Shown piece after piece: positions 7,189 through 11,438 of a DNA stretch of 11,438 bases. Positions within the stretch are counted from its first letter, which is position 1. Every line of letters begins with the position of its first letter. A model generated the notes under the pieces. The model searched no databases. It saw only the letters and a list, made by a program, of their open reading frames with translations, and was not told the origin of the DNA. Origin of the DNA: Rickettsiales bacterium (GTDB lineage: Bacteria > Pseudomonadota > Alphaproteobacteria > TMED109 > TMED131); assembly GCA_002690625.1 (NCBI GenBank), contig NZFJ01000056.1:1-11438 (forward strand). The letters run 5' to 3'. The position numbers were made by a program, and so were the translations under genes.

Positions 7189-8451
7189 TTAATCTGCATA
7201 AACTCGTATTTCCGTATTTTCTATACTTGCAACTGCTAGTGTACTAACAGATAATCTGTCTGCAGGCATTCCCATAGATATTAAAGAACTCATCACTTTT
7301 GAAACATTATTTTGTACATTCGCAGCTCTCTCTGCTTGCTCGCTTGCATTCCCAGCAGTAGAACTAACTGCAACTAGAGTAAACGTAGCTTCAGGTGCTT
7401 TATCTAATGCAGCGCTTACTGCTCCAAAAAGACTTTGTTGATACTTTTCTAATTCATTTACTCTAAAGATAGCAATAGGAGTTGCCGAAACGTTTGACTC
7501 AGACCTTTGTTGTTTTTCTGAGTTTTCCAATACAGGTAAAGACTTTATAGTTCCTAGTCCAAGTCCAAATGTTTCACCAATTGCTATTGCATTAGCTAAT
7601 TGTGTAAGCCTTCTTCTTTCAGCCGCTAAAAAAATATCTCTTCTTCTAACTGTTTCATTTAATTCTTCTAATACTCTTACTAAGTCAACACTCTTCATTT
7701 TTAAATTGTCTTGAAATGATGATAAATTCCTATGGTCTTCATCAACTGCCCCTCTTAATTTTTTTGCTGATCTTGCTTGTTCAAGTAAATACGATACTCT
7801 TGTTGATAAAAGTGCTATCTGATTCCCTACATCGACTATTGTTTGACCTTGAGCTCCAACATCAGCTAATTCTGTTTGGGCTTTTTCATATTGATCTAAG
7901 AGAATTGGATTACCAGGTGTAGTTCCAATTTGAAGTCTGGCTGCTATAGCTGCAACTATAGAGTGATAATTTTCAGCACTTTGTATACCAGTAGATCTAA
8001 GTTGGTCAAAATTATTTTTCTTAAGTGTTATATCTTGATCTAATTTATTGAACTCTTCTTTCATTTCAATAATTCTTTGTCCTACATAAGTAAAAACAGG
8101 ATTGCCCCTATAATTAGTAGTTGGTATTTCATCAGTATTTGAGCTAATTTCAGTGTCTAACGATGAAGAGTCACCTTCATCAAACAATTCATCTATGCTA
8201 CCGAGTTCTGTTTCAGTTGTTTCGTTAGTATCTACTATTGTTATTTCTTCATTTTGCTGCTCTGTATTTTCATTAGTAATTATAATTTCCTCTGTATCTT
8301 CTGGATCAAAAGATTCTGTGGGAATTTCTCTTATAACTATTTCATTCTCATTTTCCGATGGCCACATATTGGTTAAATCATTAAATGAGCAACCACATAG
8401 AATTATAAGTGTCGATAACAGTACAGTGACATTTTTATTATATAATTTCAT
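7189..8451 (-). CDS. Envelope lipoprotein with acidic linker, coiled coil and OmpA-like C-terminus
   Basis: I start it at the ATG at 8451 rather than the longer frame from 8484. GAGG sits 6 bases before this ATG, and translation then begins with a typical lipoprotein signal: basic start, hydrophobic core, then LCGC with the lipidated Cys at residue 21. The Cys at the -2 position is unusual. Residues ~31-110 are rich in Glu, Asp, Thr, Ser and Asn, a likely disordered tether. About 125-285 are helical and coiled-coil-like. The last ~90 (FTLVAVSSTAG..., MGMPADRLSVSTLA, EIRVYAD) resemble the end of an OmpA-type domain, as in a conserved but uncharacterised alphaproteobacterial group I recall. The peptidoglycan-binding pair typical of true OmpA_C is not evident. 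Probable role: periplasmic envelope protein, anchored in the outer or inner membrane. Its G+C is visibly higher than neighbours. Confidence 0.8.
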   Translation of the reverse strand: MKLYNKNVTVLLSTLIILCGCSFNDLTNMWPSENENEIVIREIPTESFDPEDTEEIIITNENTEQQNEEITIVDTNETTETELGSIDELFDEGDSSSLDTEISSNTDEIPTTNYRGNPVFTYVGQRIIEMKEEFNKLDQDITLKKNNFDQLRSTGIQSAENYHSIVAAIAARLQIGTTPGNPILLDQYEKAQTELADVGAQGQTIVDVGNQIALLSTRVSYLLEQARSAKKLRGAVDEDHRNLSSFQDNLKMKSVDLVRVLEELNETVRRRDIFLAAERRRLTQLANAIAIGETFGLGLGTIKSLPVLENSEKQQRSESNVSATPIAIFRVNELEKYQQSLFGAVSAALDKAPEATFTLVAVSSTAGNASEQAERAANVQNNVSKVMSSLISMGMPADRLSVSTLAVASIENTEIRVYAD

Positions 8452-8470
8452 AATTACCTCAAATTTATAT

Positions 8471-8498
8471 ATAATACTAAACAATGTTAATAAATCAA
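8471..8498 (-). promoter_or_regulatory. Candidate promoter of the lipoprotein gene
   Basis: On the minus strand TTGATT (8498-8493) and TATTAT (8476-8471) are separated by 16 bp. The -10 box ends about 19 bp before the proposed start at 8451, leaving room for the GAGG ribosome site. This supports the 8451 start, because the 8484 codon would lie between the two boxes. Confidence 0.45.
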
Positions 8499-8534
8499 TA
8501 CTTTGAACTAGATATTAAGATTCATAATATTTTT

Positions 8535-8552
8535 TGTTGTATAAATACAACA
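8535..8552. repeat. 18-bp perfect dyad, possible operator or hairpin
   Basis: TGTTGTATAAATACAACA is perfectly symmetric: 8-bp arms around AA (or a 7-bp stem with TAAA loop). It stands between the divergent lipoprotein and tRNA-Arg genes, ~85 bp upstream of the lipoprotein start and ~57 bp upstream of the tRNA. The position and symmetry suit a regulator binding site. No U-run close enough on the + strand makes it a clear terminator. Confidence 0.4.
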
Positions 8553-8562
8553 TTTAAAAAAT

Positions 8563-8591
8563 TTGGTTTTTCTGTTATTTCTTAATAATAA
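8563..8591 (+). promoter_or_regulatory. Candidate promoter for tRNA-Arg
   Basis: TTGGTT (8563-8568) and TAATAA (8586-8591) are 17 bp apart. Transcription would begin around 8598, some 10 bases before the tRNA. The same transcript could run on into the acyl-CoA ligase gene. Confidence 0.35.
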
Positions 8592-8608
8592 TTAATTTTT
8601 ATTAAAAA

Positions 8609-8684
8609 GCCCCTGTAGGCTAACTGGATAAACCACATGACTACGGATCATGATTTAGGGGTTCGAATCCTCTCAGGGGCGCCA
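8609..8684 (+). tRNA. tRNA-Arg (anticodon ACG)
   Basis: A full cloverleaf of 76 bases can be folded. The acceptor stem is GCCCCTG (8609-8615) with CAGGGGC (8674-8680), discriminator G at 8681 and genome-encoded CCA at 8682-8684. The anticodon stem CATGA/TCATG is perfect around loop CTACGGA, with ACG at 8643-8645 (A34 expected to be converted to inosine). The T-arm is AGGGG-TTCGAAT-CCTCT with one G-T wobble, and the variable loop has 4 bases. The D-stem GGCT/AACC has one C-A mismatch (8620-8632). It reads CGN arginine codons. The acyl-CoA ligase starts 23 bp later on the same strand. Confidence 0.96.
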
Positions 8685-8707
8685 TAAAAATCGATAAATT
8701 ATAAGCT

Positions 8708-10321
8708 ATGACTTCTTTACTTAAAAAAAATAAAGCTAACTTTGTAGAACTCACTCCTTTATCTTTTCTTTACAGAACTAAAGAAATTTTCCCGAATCGC
8801 TTAGCCTGGATATATGGAAAGAGAAAGGCTACTTACGATGAATTTTACACTAGATGTAAGAAATTAGCTGTCGCTTTAAAAAATATGAATATAAAAGATA
8901 AAGATGTAGTTAGTGTTATGTTACCAAATGTTCCAGAGATGCTAGAAGCACATTTCGGAGTACCAATGAGTGGTGCTATTTTAAATTCTTTGAACACAAG
9001 GTTAGAAATACGAAGCATTGAATATATATTAAAACATAGTAAATCAAAATTTTTAATATTCCACGAAGATTACATTGATTTAATAAAAAACCTATCAAAA
9101 AAATTAAAAATTAAACTGATTCTTGTTAGAGATAAAAAAAATATAAGATTAAGAGAAATAGAAGATTATCAATCTTTTCTTAATAAAGTTCCTATTTCAA
9201 AATTTACTAATTTATCAAATTATTACCCTAAAAATGAATGGGACGCTATAACCCTTAATTATACTTCTGGCACTACAGGAGAACCTAAAGGTGTTTTGTA
9301 TCATCATAGAGGAGCTCATTTAATGTGTTTTAATAATCAAATGGTTTGGAAAATGGGTTATCATCCAACATATCTTTGGACTCTTCCCATGTTTCATTGT
9401 AATGGGTGGTGTTTTCCTTGGACAATAGTTGCTTTAGCCGGAACGCAAGTTTGTATAAATAAATTCACAGGAAAGGATATTATGCTTTCCATTAATAAAA
9501 ATGATATAACTCATTTATGTGGAGCTCCTATTGTTTTACAAATGATAATAGATCATAAAAAATTTAAAAAAAATAAAAAAACTATTAATGTTATGACAGC
9601 TGCATCTCCACCTCCTCCAAGTGTTTTAGAGGATATTGAAAAAAGTGGATTTGATGTTACACATGTTTATGGTTTGACGGAAAGCTATGGGCCGGCAGTA
9701 ATTTGTGAATGGAAACCAGAGTGGAACAAGATAAATTCTAGTAGCAAAAAAGCTGTTTTAAAAGCTAGGCAGGGTGTAAATTATCCGTCTTTAAATTTTT
9801 TAGATGTTTTTAACCCTAAAAATATGAAACCTGTGAAAAGAGATGGAAAATCATTAGGGGAAGTATTTTTTAAAGGTAACATAATTATGAAGGGTTATCT
9901 TAATAATGTTTCTGCTAATAGGCTAGCCTTTAAAAATGGCTGGTTTCACACTGGTGATTTAGCTGTTATGCATGAGGATGGATATATTGAATTAAAGGAT
10001 AGATCTAAAGACATAATTATATCTGGTGGAGAAAATATTTCTTCAATAGAAATTGAAAAAATTATAATACAGCATCCTTATGTCAAAGATTGTGCAGTCA
10101 TTGGAGTTCCAGATAATAAATGGGGAGAAGTACCTTGTGCATTTATTGAAAAGAACAATAGTTTGACTGCCGACTCTATATTAAAGTTTTGTAGGAAATA
10201 TTTAGCTGGTTTTAAAATTCCTAAGAAAATTATATTTGAAAAACTTCCTAGAACATCTACAGGGAAAATACAAAAATACAATTTAAGAAAAATTGCAGCT
10301 AAGAATCATGATAAGATATAA
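8708..10321 (+). CDS. AMP-forming acyl-CoA ligase, DmdB-like
   Basis: A member of the adenylating (ANL) superfamily: it activates a carboxylic acid with ATP and transfers it to coenzyme A in the cytosol. Motifs in order are YTSGTTGEPKG (185-195, phosphate loop), LWTLPMFHCNGWCFPW (223-238), YGLTE (321-325), TGD (415-417), DRSKDIIISGGEN (431-443, hinge) and STGKIQK with catalytic Lys520. The full length of 537 aa is normal. The 'YHHRGAH' and 'MFHCNGWCFPWTI' context matches my memory of the methylmercaptopropionate-CoA ligase (DmdB) and medium-chain acyl-CoA synthetase cluster, common in marine alphaproteobacteria. Substrate cannot be fixed from sequence alone, and no other dmd gene is in view. 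It begins 23 bp after the tRNA without a clear ribosome site and overlaps truA by 14 bp. Confidence 0.92.
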   Translation: MTSLLKKNKANFVELTPLSFLYRTKEIFPNRLAWIYGKRKATYDEFYTRCKKLAVALKNMNIKDKDVVSVMLPNVPEMLEAHFGVPMSGAILNSLNTRLEIRSIEYILKHSKSKFLIFHEDYIDLIKNLSKKLKIKLILVRDKKNIRLREIEDYQSFLNKVPISKFTNLSNYYPKNEWDAITLNYTSGTTGEPKGVLYHHRGAHLMCFNNQMVWKMGYHPTYLWTLPMFHCNGWCFPWTIVALAGTQVCINKFTGKDIMLSINKNDITHLCGAPIVLQMIIDHKKFKKNKKTINVMTAASPPPPSVLEDIEKSGFDVTHVYGLTESYGPAVICEWKPEWNKINSSSKKAVLKARQGVNYPSLNFLDVFNPKNMKPVKRDGKSLGEVFFKGNIIMKGYLNNVSANRLAFKNGWFHTGDLAVMHEDGYIELKDRSKDIIISGGENISSIEIEKIIIQHPYVKDCAVIGVPDNKWGEVPCAFIEKNNSLTADSILKFCRKYLAGFKIPKKIIFEKLPRTSTGKIQKYNLRKIAAKNHDKI

Positions 10322-11057
10322 ATTAATAATTGAATACGATGGAGAAAATTTTATAGGATGGCAAAAGCAAAAAAAAGGATTTTCAGTTCAAGAAACCATT
10401 GAAAAGGCAGCTCAAAAATTTTTACAAGAAGATATAACTCTTATAGTAGCTGGAAGAACTGATTCAGGAGTACATGCTGAAGCTCAGGTAGCTCATTTAG
10501 ATATATCAAAAAAATTAAAAATAAAAAATATTCTTCTAGGATTAAACTTTTATATAACTAAGGAAAAGTTTGGTCAGGATATAAGCATAAAAAAAGTTAT
10601 CCTTGTTAATAATGAGTTTAATGCTAGGTTCTCTGCAAAAAAAAAATTTTACAATTATAAAATTTATAATAAAGAATACAGAAGTCCTATAAACACAAAA
10701 AATACATGGTGGGTAGCTCAAAAATTAAACATTGATGATATGAAAAAAGCTTCGAGTTTTCTAATAGGAAAGCATGACTTTTCTTCATTTAGAGCAGTCG
10801 GATGCCAAGCTTCTTCGCCTATCAAAACTATTGAAGAGATAATAATTAAAAAGAAAAAAAATATTATAACCATAACTTTTATAGCAAGGTCTTTTTTGTA
10901 TAAACAAGTAAGAATAATGACGGGGACATTAAAAGATGTAGGAACAGGTTTAATAAAGCCGCAAAGTTTAAAAAAGATTATTAAAGACAAAAGTAGAAAA
11001 AGTGCAGGGATTACAGCTCCTTCAAAAGGATTAACATTAGTTAAAATTAAATATTAG
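10308..11057 (+). CDS. truA: tRNA pseudouridine(38-40) synthase
   Basis: TruA converts uridines 38-40 in the anticodon arm of many tRNAs to pseudouridine. I start at the ATG at 10308 (MIRYKLIIEYDG, the usual TruA beginning), not the TTG 15 bases upstream. This gives 249 residues, the normal size. AGRTDSGVHA (48-57) holds the catalytic Asp52. The motif usually seen as FHARFSA is FNARFSA here (His to Asn). FLYKQVRIMTGTLKDVGTG near the C-terminus is the conserved end motif. An A10 run at 10637-10646 sits inside the coding frame. The start lies inside the last codons of the acyl-CoA ligase, so the two are probably translationally coupled. It converges on dapE with 4 bp between the stop codons. 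Confidence 0.96.
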   Translation: MIRYKLIIEYDGENFIGWQKQKKGFSVQETIEKAAQKFLQEDITLIVAGRTDSGVHAEAQVAHLDISKKLKIKNILLGLNFYITKEKFGQDISIKKVILVNNEFNARFSAKKKFYNYKIYNKEYRSPINTKNTWWVAQKLNIDDMKKASSFLIGKHDFSSFRAVGCQASSPIKTIEEIIIKKKKNIITITFIARSFLYKQVRIMTGTLKDVGTGLIKPQSLKKIIKDKSRKSAGITAPSKGLTLVKIKY

Positions 11058-11061
11058 TATA

Positions 11062-11438
11062 TTATCCGTAATAATCATTATAAGCCAATATAAGTTCTTC
11101 ATAAATTTTTCTTAGCTTTTCTAGATCTTTTATACTTATATTTTCATTAATCTGGTGCATAGTTTTGCCAACTGAACCAAATTCATAAACAGGACATATC
11201 TCTTTTATAAAACGAGCATCCGAAGTGCCTCCAGTTGTAGACAAAACAGGATTTTTTTTAGTAACCTTATATATTGAATTTTTTAGTATGGACAGAAAAC
11301 CATCTGATTCTGTATAAAAAGGTTTATTAGAAGATATAATATTTAGTTTAAAATTACATGATGATTTTAAAAAAGTATTTTTAACTTTTTTAAGAAGTGT
11401 TTCTTCAGTATAGCGAGTATTGTATCTAATATTTATTA
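11062..11438 (-). CDS. dapE: Succinyl-diaminopimelate desuccinylase, C-terminal part, 5' end outside window
   Basis: The frame is open to the right edge, so about the last 124 residues are present; the apparent start at 11244 is an internal Leu (TTG). DapE removes succinate from N-succinyl-LL-diaminopimelate on the way to meso-diaminopimelate and lysine, using two zinc ions in the cytosol. Visible family signatures are NIRYNTRYTEETL near the edge (the usual D-I-R-F region), PFYTESDGF, STTGGTSDARFI, and EFGSVGKTMHQINE. The last contains the His that in DapE binds zinc. The end of the dimerisation lid and the C-terminal part of the catalytic domain are intact. It faces truA head-on with 4 bp between stops; the two are commonly neighbours in alphaproteobacteria. 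Confidence 0.93.
   Translation of the reverse strand, partial: INIRYNTRYTEETLLKKVKNTFLKSSCNFKLNIISSNKPFYTESDGFLSILKNSIYKVTKKNPVLSTTGGTSDARFIKEICPVYEFGSVGKTMHQINENISIKDLEKLRKIYEELILAYNDYYG

Noticed and set aside
7716..7922. 68-codon plus-strand frame inside the lipoprotein gene
   Set aside because: Leu-rich shadow of the coiled-coil region, without ribosome site or family likeness.
8153..8506. 117-codon plus-strand frame, Ser/Val-rich
   Set aside because: It mirrors the acidic Glu/Thr/Asn linker of the lipoprotein gene; the biased composition opens the opposite frame.
8609..8684. Integration hotspot at the tRNA 3' end
   Set aside because: No integrase gene and no repeated copy of the tRNA 3' end was seen in the window.
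10078..10281. 67-codon minus-strand frame inside the acyl-CoA ligase
   Set aside because: Antisense to the conserved C-terminal domain with catalytic Lys520; no support as a gene.
10718..10990. 90-codon minus-strand frame inside truA
   Set aside because: Phe/Ile-rich complement of a Lys/Asn/Ile-rich coding region; no start signal or recognisable motif.

Overview
The window is about 75-80% A+T (my estimate), gene-dense, and reads like a streamlined free-living bacterium. Protein style points to an alphaproteobacterium, plausibly one of the marine low-GC groups (SAR11/HIMB59-like). Supporting signs are a TruA protein of the alphaproteobacterial type near dapE, a secreted gamma-glutamyltransferase, an OmpA-like C-terminus lipoprotein and a DmdB-like acyl-CoA ligase. 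Taxonomy is inference from sequence style, not a search result.

Layout. Positions 1-1218 (+) hold the 3' end of an MFS-type permease that overlaps an ABC-2-type ATPase; no ABC permease follows. Positions 1292-3274 (-) encode a large multi-spanning membrane protein with an extracytoplasmic insert that resembles GT-C glycosyltransferases in layout. Positions 3275-3735 contain no intact gene, but the + strand carries what looks like a small decayed gene: one reading frame from an ATG at 3328, broken by two TAA codons. Positions 3736-6316 (-) carry an orphan ParA-family ATPase and, upstream of it, gamma-glutamyltransferase (ggt). ggt diverges from panC (6338-7174, +) across only 21 bp. panC converges on a lipoprotein gene (7189-8451, -).

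The lipoprotein promoter region contains an 18-bp perfect dyad and is followed by a tRNA-Arg(ACG) gene (8609-8684, +). Next come an AMP-forming acyl-CoA ligase (8708-10321, +), truA (overlapping it by 14 bp) and, convergent with truA, the 3' part of dapE (to 11438, -).

Functionally this is mostly core metabolism: pantothenate synthesis, acyl-CoA activation, lysine/diaminopimelate synthesis, glutathione or gamma-glutamyl peptide use, and tRNA and its modification. Envelope and transport genes make up the rest. I saw no CRISPR array, insertion sequence, phage module or toxin-antitoxin pair. The least explained parts are the broken gene at 3328-3612 (perhaps to 3735), the 660-residue membrane protein, the dyad at 8535-8552 and the very compact ggt/panC divergent start region. 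Several coding starts were moved from the longest open frame: the lipoprotein to 8451, truA to 10308, and the first gene and dapE extended off the window ends.
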